A stretch of DNA of 64,000 nucleotides, from contig JAGBIY010000009.1 in the NCBI GenBank assembly GCA_017934745.1, forward strand, positions 95,725 to 159,724, in the 5' to 3' direction. Under the pieces are notes generated by a model. That model did not search any database and was not told where the DNA came from. It saw only the letters and a program-made list of their open reading frames with translations. Source of the stretch: Treponema sp. GTDB lineage: Bacteria > Spirochaetota > Spirochaetia > Treponematales > Treponemataceae. Positions 17,176-24,091 of the stretch are shown here, piece by piece. The number at the start of each line of letters is the position of its first letter. Position 1 is the stretch's first letter. The translations under genes and the position numbers were made by a program.

Positions 17176-17480
17176 CTACACTCCTTCTCCATCGACCTCG
17201 TAATCGACATTGTTGAAAGTGTTGTCCTTCAGTTCTATGTTCCTGCTGTAGGCTCTTGAAAGTGAGTAATACAGAAGGCAGCCAAAAAATTCCCCTGTGG
17301 ACTGGGTGAACGTGTTGTTCGTGATTGAGATGTTTTTGCACTTGCTCAAGGCAATGATTGTGCCGTCTTCAGAGTTCGCGTTGTCCGTGAAAGTATTGGA
17401 AACGACCTTTACATCGCGGACAAGTCCCCTGTCGATTTCATATCCGCCAATCGCAAGGGCGCATTCTTCAAGACCCCCCT
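17176..17480 (-). pseudogene. 3' fragment of a parallel beta-helix protein gene
   Basis: About 100 codons encode repeated rungs of the type VVSNTFTDN, ISITNNTFTQ and IELKDNTFNN, as in pectate-lyase-like right-handed beta-helix repeats. No start of its own is visible: the frame runs upstream into the MATE gene on the same strand in another reading frame. It appears to be the tail of an extracellular beta-helix protein whose 5' part was lost at a junction near the MATE stop codon. Confidence 0.45.
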
Positions 17481-18823
17481 GACAAAACTTTTCTTCTTTT
17501 CCTTTCCAGAAGCAAGAACACAATACCACACAAAGTAATCTGCACAAAGGTTGAGGACGGTGTCGCAAGCCCGATTCTGAAAAGCGTCGGGTTCACCGTC
17601 CGGCTCATCAAAAACGAGACCGGAATGCGCACGCCGAATGCGCCCACGATTCCCTGAATCATCACAAATGAAGTTTTTCCGCAGCCGTTGAAATAACCGA
17701 TGAAGCAGAACAGGAACGAAACAAAAAGAGTGTCGATTGCATAGGCCTTGAGGTAAGAGTGGGCGGCCGCAACGACCTCCCCGTCCTTGGAGAAGACGGC
17801 GGCGAGAAGATTTCCGTGGAAGAAGGCGAAATAGCCCATGAACAGGCCGCAGACCAAAGAGGCCGCAATTGAGTAGAAAAGGGCTTTTTGCGCCCGGTCA
17901 TATTTTCCGGCACCGATGTTCTGGGCGACAAACGCGCTCAAGGACTGGGAGAACGCCGACGGAACAAGCATGATGAATCCGCAGACGCGCTCCGCAACTC
18001 CAACCCCCGCGGAAGCAATCAGACCGAGCCTGTTGATGATTGCCGCAATCACAAGGAAAGACACGGTGACAAGCCCGTCCTGGAGAGAAATCGGCGCGCC
18101 AGTCTTGCAGACAAGAGCGACAAGCTGCCCCTGCCAACGGATGTTCTTTTTTGAAAAAGCAAAGGGAAGCCCCCTCTTTTTCACCACAATCAGACAGAAA
18201 AGCACGCTCAAAGCCTGAGCAATGACGGTCGCAAGTGCCGCTCCGCTTGCCGCCATATCGAAGACGGCGACGAAAAGCAGGTCTGCGAAAATGTTCACGA
18301 CGCAGGCGACAAGGACCGTGACAAGAGGCGTTTTTGAATCCCCCATGCCGCGGAAAACTCCGCCCATCACATTGTAGGCTGTGATGAAAACCGTTCCCGC
18401 GGAGCAGATGTGGACGTACATGCACGTTTTCTCGAAAGCTTCCTTTGGAGTCTGCATGAGGATGGCGAACGGCTCGGTGAGAAAAATCATCAGAACCGTC
18501 ACGAAAAGCGCAAGCAGGGCAAAGAAGATTACGCTCGTTCCAACGATGTCGGCGGCCTTCTCTTTTTTCCCAGCACCAAGAGCCTGCCCCATCTGGATGG
18601 TCGTTCCCATGGCAAGCCCCACGATTATGAATGTGATTGTCTGCATCATCATGGTTCCCGTGGCGACAGCGGAAACATCAGCCGCATTCCCAAACTGCCC
18701 GACAATCAGCAAATCAACCGCGCCGTAAAACGACTGCAGGAACAAAGCTCCAAGAACAGGGAGCGCGAAACGAAGAAGCCGTGGAGCGATTTTCCCGGAT
18801 GTGAACAAAGTTGTCTCAGACAT
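17468..18823 (-). CDS. MATE family multidrug exporter
   Basis: About 451 residues with twelve predicted membrane helices, matching the multidrug and toxic compound extrusion (NorM/DinF-like) family that exchanges cationic drugs or metabolites for Na+ or H+. Typical segments are LGALFLQSFYGAVDLLIVGQFG near residue 25 and MGQALGAGKKEKA near 95, with the second half repeating the fold. The ATG at 18823 has a strong GGAGGG site. The longer frame to 18976 crosses a leader region with a terminator-like hairpin. The C-terminus ends in KRRKVLSGGS at a junction with a beta-helix gene fragment. Confidence 0.92.
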   Translation of the reverse strand: MSETTLFTSGKIAPRLLRFALPVLGALFLQSFYGAVDLLIVGQFGNAADVSAVATGTMMMQTITFIIVGLAMGTTIQMGQALGAGKKEKAADIVGTSVIFFALLALFVTVLMIFLTEPFAILMQTPKEAFEKTCMYVHICSAGTVFITAYNVMGGVFRGMGDSKTPLVTVLVACVVNIFADLLFVAVFDMAASGAALATVIAQALSVLFCLIVVKKRGLPFAFSKKNIRWQGQLVALVCKTGAPISLQDGLVTVSFLVIAAIINRLGLIASAGVGVAERVCGFIMLVPSAFSQSLSAFVAQNIGAGKYDRAQKALFYSIAASLVCGLFMGYFAFFHGNLLAAVFSKDGEVVAAAHSYLKAYAIDTLFVSFLFCFIGYFNGCGKTSFVMIQGIVGAFGVRIPVSFLMSRTVNPTLFRIGLATPSSTFVQITLCGIVFLLLERKRRKVLSGGS

Positions 18824-18945
18824 GAACCCTCCAAAATAAAAAAAGGCTGGATAAAATTCAGGCATTCCAACCTGCACCTTATCCAGCCTGTCATTTCCAT
18901 TTGAATGACACGCCCTCCGCGTGTGTTTTTCCATCGTATAAAATC
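18824..18945 (-). promoter_or_regulatory. Structured leader with terminator-like hairpin before MATE gene
   Basis: Reading the minus strand, a promoter-like TTGATT-17-TACGAT precedes the following. First comes a hairpin (acacgc/gcgtgt, with GGAGG in the loop), then an overlapping one (tgtcatt/aatgaca). Last is a strong stem (aggctggataa/ttatccagcct) followed by eight T residues, just upstream of the MATE ribosome site. Mutually exclusive hairpins ending in a terminator are the layout of an attenuator or riboswitch. A short in-frame leader peptide is also possible. No known riboswitch class was recognised. Confidence 0.55.
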
Positions 18946-19029
18946 TGATGTAAAAAATCAACGAATGATTCGGCATGATTATTCAGCAAATTCCAGGTTA
19001 ATGCTAAAATGCCCGCGCGAGGAAACTTT

Positions 19030-19257
19030 ATGGCAAGCATTTTGATAAAAGACACGACCCGCGAACAGCGCGAGCAGATTGTGCGGGAGTCACTGGGAGA
19101 CGACTACGATGTCGGCTGCGGCTACGAATCCACCGGCATCAACTATCAGCTTTACATCGACGGAATCAAGGAACTCCGCGAACTGAACATGGAAGCGAAC
19201 TGCGGCTTTGAAGTCGCCCACCCGGAAGAACAAAAATCCGGCTGCGGCATGTCGTGA
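19030..19257 (+). CDS. Small conserved-looking acidic protein with C-terminal cysteines
   Basis: 75-residue protein starting MASILIKDTTREQREQIVRESLGDDYDVGCGY, with a GAGGA site before the ATG at 19030 and GC-rich codons like the core genes. Four cysteines (CGY near residue 29, NCGF near 57 and SGCGM at the end) could bind metal or form disulfides. I cannot name the family. It stands alone, followed by hairpin repeat C. A promoter for it should lie in the 200-bp gap shared with the divergent MATE leader. Confidence 0.6.
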   Translation: MASILIKDTTREQREQIVRESLGDDYDVGCGYESTGINYQLYIDGIKELRELNMEANCGFEVAHPEEQKSGCGMS

Positions 19258-19279
19258 CGAAAAGCAATTTTTTTTATTA

Positions 19280-19466
19280 GGTCGAATGTCAAGTTTATGC
19301 ATATCGTAGTTGCAGAAACAGGCTCCCAGCGGGAACCTACCCATGAAAACGGCTGTACCGCTTCGCGGTGGCGTTAACATCGCTTGCGATGTTTAGTGTT
19401 TTGATGGGCAGAACCCCGCTTCCGCTCGTTTCTGCCATTACACTGTAAAAACTCGACTTTCGCTCC
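19280..19466 (+). repeat. Long hairpin repeat, copy C (with inserted mini-hairpin)
   Basis: Same family as copy B. The outer 5' arm is ggtcgaatgtcaagttt, but the 3' arm is of the other type (actcgactttcgctcc). Middle arms cccatgaaaac and gttttgatggg pair with one mismatch. Beyond the tip hairpin there is an extra 23-bp insertion containing its own hairpin (aacatcgcttgcgatgtt), absent in other copies. It begins about 20 bp after the stop of the small protein gene and ends a few bases before the converging Xre gene. Confidence 0.88.
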
Positions 19467-19472
19467 ATCCCC

Positions 19473-19811
19473 CTACTCACCCATCTTGTCAACGAAAAAG
19501 TCCAGGCATTCCTGGGCGTTCTTCGGAAGCGTCTCCATTTTCGCGATGAGCGGCCGGTATTTCTGGAAGAGCTGGATTTCGCGCGCGATGTCGGCGTCCG
19601 AGACTGCCGACGGCTTTCCCGTGACAAGGTATTCCACGCTCACACCAAGTGCCTGCGCAATCTTGACGGCATTTTCCGCCGACGGCATCTTCGCGGCCGC
19701 CGAAAGGTACTGGTCGATTGTCCTCCGGCTTATCCCCGTCTTCTCCGAAAGCTCCTTCACCTTCATGTTCTTGAATTCCAACTCGCTCTTCAAATTTTCC
19801 CTGAACGCCAT
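19473..19811 (-). CDS. Xre-family transcriptional regulator
   Basis: 112-residue DNA-binding protein with an N-terminal HTH (FRENLKSELEFKNMKVKELSEKTGISRRTIDQYL) and an AAAKMPSAENAVKIAQALGVSVEYLVTG segment typical of Xre/CI-type regulators, then an acidic helical C-terminus. It is divergent from the AAA+ ATPase operon that begins at 20020, with about 200 bp between them holding both promoters and a fragment of the hairpin repeat. It is therefore a candidate regulator of that operon. Codon use is GC-rich like the core genes. Confidence 0.88.
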   Translation of the reverse strand: MAFRENLKSELEFKNMKVKELSEKTGISRRTIDQYLSAAAKMPSAENAVKIAQALGVSVEYLVTGKPSAVSDADIAREIQLFQKYRPLIAKMETLPKNAQECLDFFVDKMGE

Positions 19812-19898
19812 GACGTAAGGTTACTTCTATCTGCGTAAATTTTTCCTTGAATTACCACTTTAGAAAGATTAGAATTAGAGATACGCAAAAAGAAGTAA

Positions 19899-19945
19899 GG
19901 CAAATGCCGAGTTTGCGCAAATAGTAGTTGCCGAAACGCGACTTT
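19899..19945 (+). repeat. Fragment G of the long hairpin repeat
   Basis: A decayed 5' end of the repeat family: ggcaaatgccgagttt followed by atagtagttgccgaaac, matching the first ~45 bases of copy B. The rest of the element is missing. It lies between the divergent Xre and AAA+ genes. Confidence 0.6.
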
Positions 19946-20019
19946 TTGCAAAAAGTTTTTTTCCGCAATCGGGAAATGATAGTGACGGAGAGTAGAATCG
20001 AGGAACGAATGGAGGAAAT

Positions 20020-21357
20020 ATGAGTGATGCAACATTCACGAACTTGTCAGGAATGCAAATTGGCAAGGAAATTGAAAAGCGTCTTTGCGAAAATGCCGAG
20101 AAATGGCAGAAGAAGAACAACATTCCAGTCCGAATCATCGCCGAGAAATCGGACACGGAAGATGTCTACAAGTTCGTATTCGAAAAGGAAATCCCGAACA
20201 AGCTTGCTGGCGGTGTGCAGAAGGAAATGCTCCACGCTTCCATTGATACGGTTGCAAGGGATTTCTGCGCAAGCCTGAAAGGAAAAGTCCGATTCGTCGT
20301 CTACGTCGGATTTTCCGACGAACAAGTGAAAAAGACTTTTTCCGAAAAGAAAAGCAGCACACAAGAAAGCACTCCACGCCTCAACGTCTCTCCCGTCGAA
20401 CCAAAATACGCGCTTTCGCAGGTTGTCCTTCCCGACGATGTGAAAAGCGAAATAGAAAAAGTCGTCCTCCTTCTAAAGAACATGAGCAGGATTTACTACG
20501 AATGGGGCTTCATCGACATTGACGCTTCCCCACGCTCAATCGTGAACCTATGGGGACCGCCGGGAACGGGAAAGACCATGACAGTCCACGCAATCGCAAA
20601 GGAAATGGGCAAAAAAATCCTCGTCCTCAACTATGCGGACATCGAGTCAAAATATGTTGGAGACGCACCAAAGAATCTCGTAGCCGCATTCGACATGGCG
20701 GAAAAAGAGGATGCCGTTGTCTTTTTTGACGAAGCAGATTCGTTTCTTGGAAAAAGAATAACCAATGTGGATTCTGGAAGCGAGCAGGCGATAAATTCCC
20801 TCAGAAGCCAAATGCTGATGAAGCTGGAAGAATTCAATGGAATCGTGTTTTTTGCGACGAACCTTCACGAAAACTACGACAGGGCTTTTGAGAGCAGAAT
20901 ATTGAAGCACATTGAATTCAAGCTTCCTAATGCCGAAGCGAGAAAATTCATCATAAAAGGCAAACTTCCAAAAAACGCCCCCTACTCGGCTGAGGTGCGC
21001 ACAGAGAACGGTACGTTTGACGACACGCTTTTGACAAAACTCGCGGAAACAATAGAGGGTTTCTCCGGCAGAGAGATAAAGAACTGTGTCCTTGAATCGC
21101 TCGTTGCAGCTTCTGCAGCAGAGCCGCCACTCGTGACGGAAAAAATCCTCACAGAAACATTCGCAAAGAAAAAAGAGGAAATGGATTCTTTGAAGCGAAA
21201 AGAAAAAGAGCGCAAGGAAAAGCTATCCGCAAAGGTAAAAAAGAATCTGGAAGACAAGAATTTCAACGTCAAGAAAATCGACGAAAACGGAAACGAGCAA
21301 ATCATTTCTGCCGACGAAGCAGAAAATGAAAATAAAAAAGAAGGAGAACAACTATGA
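20020..21357 (+). CDS. AAA+ ATPase (classic AAA clade, FtsH/spastin-like ATPase core)
   Basis: 445-residue soluble ATPase. An N-terminal ~130-residue domain of unknown type precedes a single AAA module: Walker A GPPGTGKT (179-186), an aromatic pore-loop SKYVGD (210-215), Walker B VVFFDEAD (233-240), sensor FATN (278-281) and an arginine-finger ESR (291-293). A charged coiled-coil tail (from about 380, KKKEEMDSLKRKEKERKEK) follows. The pore loop suggests threading or remodelling of proteins in a hexamer. There is no protease domain. GGAGG precedes the ATG. The stop overlaps the next start (ATGA), and the following genes share a C-terminal motif that could be the substrate or adaptor signal. 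Confidence 0.88.
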   Translation: MSDATFTNLSGMQIGKEIEKRLCENAEKWQKKNNIPVRIIAEKSDTEDVYKFVFEKEIPNKLAGGVQKEMLHASIDTVARDFCASLKGKVRFVVYVGFSDEQVKKTFSEKKSSTQESTPRLNVSPVEPKYALSQVVLPDDVKSEIEKVVLLLKNMSRIYYEWGFIDIDASPRSIVNLWGPPGTGKTMTVHAIAKEMGKKILVLNYADIESKYVGDAPKNLVAAFDMAEKEDAVVFFDEADSFLGKRITNVDSGSEQAINSLRSQMLMKLEEFNGIVFFATNLHENYDRAFESRILKHIEFKLPNAEARKFIIKGKLPKNAPYSAEVRTENGTFDDTLLTKLAETIEGFSGREIKNCVLESLVAASAAEPPLVTEKILTETFAKKKEEMDSLKRKEKERKEKLSAKVKKNLEDKNFNVKKIDENGNEQIISADEAENENKKEGEQL

Positions 21358-21797
21358 GTAGTTTCATGAACGACAAGGACACTCTTCTCGACGAGTTTTC
21401 AATACTTCTGAAAAAGAAGGCATTGGAAATGGGCAAAGAATTTGTTGAATATTTCAATGAATTCAAAACATCTTTGGACGAACTCGGCGGTTGGAAAGGC
21501 CTGTTCGAATATGCGAGAAACGTAGAGGAGAAAGTCGTCGACACTTTTTCTTTCGAGGATTGCATCAAATGGATTAAGTCGTACCTCAATCCGCAGATAC
21601 ACGGAGGAGCAATAATTTTCAGAAAGAAAAACGACGCGAAAAGCGAAAAGAAGCTCACTCTCAAAGTGTGCTACATGGGAAAAGACGGCCAGCCGCTGCG
21701 CGACAACGAAAGCAAGCATCTCATAGTCAGGTGCGACTCAGTATCGGACGATTTGAAAAATGCGTTCGGCGACAAAGACATGATTGTCGTGAAATAG
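21354..21797 (+). CDS. AFGDKDMIV-motif protein 1 (soluble)
   Basis: 147 residues, not a recognised family. The N-terminal ~85 residues are helical (MNDKDTLLDEFSILLKKKALEMGKEFVEYF) without a membrane segment. The C-terminal ~50 residues form a predicted beta-rich unit (KLTLKVCYMGKDGQPL, then HLIVRCDSVSDDLKNAFGDKDMIVVK) shared with the next two genes. It starts within the AAA+ stop codon with an AAGGAG site seven bases upstream, so its expression is coupled to the ATPase. The next gene's ribosome site overlaps its TAG stop. Confidence 0.75.
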   Translation: MSSFMNDKDTLLDEFSILLKKKALEMGKEFVEYFNEFKTSLDELGGWKGLFEYARNVEEKVVDTFSFEDCIKWIKSYLNPQIHGGAIIFRKKNDAKSEKKLTLKVCYMGKDGQPLRDNESKHLIVRCDSVSDDLKNAFGDKDMIVVK

Positions 21798-21806
21798 GAG
21801 AAAAAA

Positions 21807-22139
21807 ATGATTGTAAGTTTTTTCATAGAACTGCTCCACACAATTTGGAATTTCATAAAGCACATAATCGTCGGAATCCTAAACTTCGGAGACCACATCG
21901 TAAATTTCTTCAAAAATCCTAATCGTCTAAGAACCCTCAAGCACGACTCTGACATAATGGCAACCACCATAAAAGAGAATCTTGGTAATGGAAATTACAA
22001 TCTCGTCAACTGTCTGTTCGACAAGTCGACAGAGCAAGTCGTCGAAATGGAAACCAACGCACAGGGAATCGAAGCGTCAGGCATCGATGAGCAAACAAGA
22101 AGCGCATTCGGCGACAAAGACATGATTGTGCTCAAATAG
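21807..22139 (+). CDS. AFGDKDMIV-motif protein 2 (membrane-anchored)
   Basis: 110 residues. The N-terminus is a hydrophobic, probably membrane-inserted helix (SFFIELLHTIWNFIKHIIVG), followed by a short linker and the shared domain: IMATTIKENLGNG, then VNCLFDKSTEQVVEM and the terminal AFGDKDMIVLK. A TAG-GAG junction (stop overlapping the ribosome site) precedes its ATG, exactly as before the next gene, suggesting the genes arose by duplication. No function is known. The motif at the very C-terminus could be recognised by the AAA+ ATPase. Confidence 0.75.
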   Translation: MIVSFFIELLHTIWNFIKHIIVGILNFGDHIVNFFKNPNRLRTLKHDSDIMATTIKENLGNGNYNLVNCLFDKSTEQVVEMETNAQGIEASGIDEQTRSAFGDKDMIVLK

Positions 22140-22148
22140 GAGAAGCGT

Positions 22149-22541
22149 ATGCCAATATTGTTTGTTGCACTCGGAGTGGTCGCGGTTCTTGTGGCAGCCT
22201 CCGCAATGAAGAAAAAGCCAGCCACAAAAGCCTCAAAGGCAATCAGTGCTGCACTCTTCAAGTCGCTGTCGCCAAAAAACGTAGAGATTCTCGAATTTGA
22301 GGAAATAATAAAGTTCTTCAAGCAACCAGAGATTCTGCAAATTCTCAAATCGAACGCGAACCTCATGGCGGTGGCCATCATGGATAAAAAAACTGACGGA
22401 CATATTGTCGTGGCCTGCATTTTCGACAAAAGCAAAGAGCAAGTCGCAGACATGCAAAAAGCGACGGCATGGAAAGCAAAAGCTCTCTCAGATGAGGTGA
22501 AAGCCGCATTCGGCGACAAGGACATGATTGTGCTCAAATAA
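22149..22541 (+). CDS. AFGDKDMIV-motif protein 3 (membrane-anchored)
   Basis: 130 residues with one N-terminal transmembrane helix (PILFVALGVVAVLVAASAM) followed by a basic stretch (KKKPATK), so the rest should face the cytoplasm. The C-terminal domain, LMAVAIMDKKTDGHIVVACIFDKSKEQ through AFGDKDMIVLK, is closest to protein 2 (ACIFDKSKEQVADM versus NCLFDKSTEQVVEM). A GGAG site overlapping the previous stop precedes the ATG. A terminator-like hairpin follows the gene, so the DUF1232 gene downstream may be expressed at a lower level. Confidence 0.75.
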   Translation: MPILFVALGVVAVLVAASAMKKKPATKASKAISAALFKSLSPKNVEILEFEEIIKFFKQPEILQILKSNANLMAVAIMDKKTDGHIVVACIFDKSKEQVADMQKATAWKAKALSDEVKAAFGDKDMIVLK

Positions 22542-22548
22542 CGCTATC

Positions 22549-22586
22549 GGCATGGAGAAAAAACAAAACACCTCCATGCCTTTTTT
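22549..22586 (+). terminator. Intrinsic terminator after the three motif genes
   Basis: Arms ggcatgga and tccatgcc are followed by six T residues. It lies eight bases after the stop of motif protein 3 and just before the ribosome site of the DUF1232 gene, so it may partly attenuate that gene. Confidence 0.75.
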
Positions 22587-22598
22587 AAGGAGAATAAA

Positions 22599-23186
22599 AT
22601 GGCTTACGACTATGACGAAAAAAAAGCCGAGGAAATGGCTAAAAGATTCGGCAGCAATGCCTCGGAAAGCGACATAAATAATGTGCGCGACAATCTGGAC
22701 AAGATGAACAGAGGACCTTTAAAAAAAGTCTGGGGAAAGGTGACTCAACTTTGGGAAGCTTTCAATTCGCCAGACACGCCAGCCTCCGCAAAGGCGATAA
22801 TCATAGGCGCACTTTTGTATGCGGTCAGCCCTCTCGATGTCATTCCAGATGTCATTCCAGTGCTCGGTCTCACAGATGATGCAGGAGTCATCGGTCTAGC
22901 ATTTACGCAAGTAATGAGGCTAGTCGGCAGTTTGGCAATAGGGAAAGTCATTGTAAATGTAATCACAGTTTTTTACCTTTCGATAAATACACTTAGGGAT
23001 TATTTGCGCAAGAGAAAAGCAAAAAAACTGATAGTGGGGAAAATAAATGAATGCCGAAAAAACAAAGGGTATAATGAGATTAATATAAGCTTACTTGACG
23101 AGAATGGTAATAAAACTGAAGAAGCAACATTTGAAGCTCAAGAACAGGCTTCAGATATCCATGAAGGAATGGTGCTGACAGCATAG
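22599..23186 (+). CDS. DUF1232 (YkvA-like) membrane protein
   Basis: 195 residues. The central part (AKAIIIGALLYAVSPLDVIPDVIPVLGLTDDAGVIGLAF) is the DUF1232 signature, a membrane-associated hairpin with conserved SPLDxIPDxxP. A second hydrophobic segment (IVNVITVFYLSINTL) and a basic stretch follow. The C-terminal ~40 residues (EINISLLDENGNKTEEATFEAQ through GMVLTA) may be a divergent version of the tail domain in the three upstream proteins. An AAGGAG site precedes the ATG. Its place at the end of the AAA+ operon suggests a membrane partner for the same process. Confidence 0.85.
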   Translation: MAYDYDEKKAEEMAKRFGSNASESDINNVRDNLDKMNRGPLKKVWGKVTQLWEAFNSPDTPASAKAIIIGALLYAVSPLDVIPDVIPVLGLTDDAGVIGLAFTQVMRLVGSLAIGKVIVNVITVFYLSINTLRDYLRKRKAKKLIVGKINECRKNKGYNEINISLLDENGNKTEEATFEAQEQASDIHEGMVLTA

Positions 23187-23223
23187 CCTAATTTTTCCCC
23201 CCCCAAAAAAGGAGCCCCCAAAA

Positions 23224-23475
23224 ATGCCAAAATTCTACTGCCAATACTGCGGCACTTACGCCATCTCAATCCAGTCGCTCACCGCCAGAAGATGCGTCCG
23301 GCACCCGCTCGGCGTGAACAAGGGAAACTGCGCTCTCTACGAGGGAAGCGAGAAAAGCGAATACTTCTGCAAATTCTGCGGTTGCCGCGCGCCGTCGATA
23401 CAAAGCCTCACCGCAAGGAGATGCGCAAGGCACCCAGCCGGCGTGAACAAGGGAAACTGCGCGCCTGCGCTGTGA
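23224..23475 (+). CDS. Tandem zinc-ribbon protein (two near-identical repeats)
   Basis: 83 residues made of two ~38-residue repeats. Each has a CxYC/CxFC pair, the phrase SIQSLTARRC, RHP and GVNKGNC, so each can bind one zinc through Cys/Cys/Cys/His-type ligands. Single-repeat relatives occur as tails or small proteins in many bacteria. An AAGGAG site lies nine bases before the ATG. The gene sits at the end of the AAA+ operon. Its last five codons and 17 bp beyond its stop are repeated at 24029, past the HigB/HigA remnant. Confidence 0.75.
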   Translation: MPKFYCQYCGTYAISIQSLTARRCVRHPLGVNKGNCALYEGSEKSEYFCKFCGCRAPSIQSLTARRCARHPAGVNKGNCAPAL

Positions 23476-23491
23476 GGCGGACGCGCACGGA
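23460..23491 (+). repeat. 32-bp direct repeat, left copy
   Basis: Begins cgcgcctgcgctgtgaggcg and covers the zinc-ribbon gene's last codons and stop. It matches 24029-24060 at 31 of 32 bases. The two copies bracket the broken HigB/HigA module. Confidence 0.8.
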
Positions 23492-23530
23492 TTCGTTGAT
23501 TCTGTAACAACATAATGGTACACTCTTTGT

Positions 23531-23706
23531 ATGAAAGAATACATTGCATATCAAGGCGAAAAATTCACAGCGGAAAAATCATCATCACGAACGCATTTGT
23601 AAAGAAGAGTCAAAAACTGAAAAAACAGGACAAGGAATGTGCGATTTCTGCCCGCACTGACTACTTGGAGCGAATCAAGGAGGGGACTTACTATGAATCA
23701 GACTAA
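23531..23706 (+). pseudogene. Broken HigB-type toxin gene (Gp49-like)
   Basis: An N-terminal piece, MKEYIAYQGEKFTAE, ends in a frameshift and stop. In a second frame the C-terminal signature of Gp49/HigB toxins appears: GKIIITNAFVKKSQKLKKQD then ISARTDYLERIKEGTYYE. About half of the normal ~110-residue toxin is missing between them. The end overlaps the start of the intact HigA-type gene, the normal toxin-first order of higBA modules. The toxin should be inactive. Confidence 0.65.
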
Positions 23707-24004
23707 AAGCACTTTTGAGCGCATGATGGAAAATCCCGAGTGGAAGGCGGATTTTGAGAACGGCTATAGAGAATTTCTCATCTCGGAATTTCTCTGCGAA
23801 CAGATGGAGCATTCCAACTTGAGCGTAAGGGAACTCGCTTCAAAAGCAGGAGTTTCCCCGACGACAATCCAGCACCTGCGGACTGGCAAAGCGGAAAACG
23901 TGAAGGTGAAGACGCTGCTTTCCGTATTGCGAGAGCTTGGGTTCTGCCTAAAGCCTGTTGCGGTAGCTCATGCGATAGATTCCTCTTTCACGCGTCTCTA
24001 CTAG
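23693..24004 (+). CDS. higA: HigA-type antitoxin/Xre regulator, orphaned
   Basis: 103 residues with an HTH (EHSNLSVRELASKAGVSPTTIQHLRTGKAENVKVKTLLSVLRELG) preceded by MMENPEWKADFENGYREFLIS, as in HigA-type antitoxins that pair with Gp49-like toxins. AAGGAGG lies nine bases before the ATG at 23693. Its toxin partner upstream is broken by deletion, so this may persist only as a repressor or as immunity to related toxins (an anti-addiction role). The module is enclosed by 32-bp direct repeats. Confidence 0.82.
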   Translation: MNQTKSTFERMMENPEWKADFENGYREFLISEFLCEQMEHSNLSVRELASKAGVSPTTIQHLRTGKAENVKVKTLLSVLRELGFCLKPVAVAHAIDSSFTRLY

Positions 24005-24028
24005 AATCCCGCCCATTTTGACCCCCGC

Positions 24029-24060
24029 CGCGCCTGCGCTGTGAGGCGGACGCGCGCGGA
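24029..24060 (+). repeat. 32-bp direct repeat, right copy
   Basis: Second copy of the zinc-ribbon 3' end (see 23460-23491), differing at one base. It has no coding role here and looks like the duplicated target or recombination scar left by insertion of the HigB/HigA module. Confidence 0.8.
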
Positions 24061-24091
24061 CGTGAAAGATGTTCCGTTTCAGTTCAAATTT

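Noticed and set aside
17176-17568. Full 130-codon frame as an intact exported protein
   Set aside because: The first ~30 codons are antisense-free overlap with the MATE gene in another frame and lack a signal peptide; only the beta-helix part looks coding.
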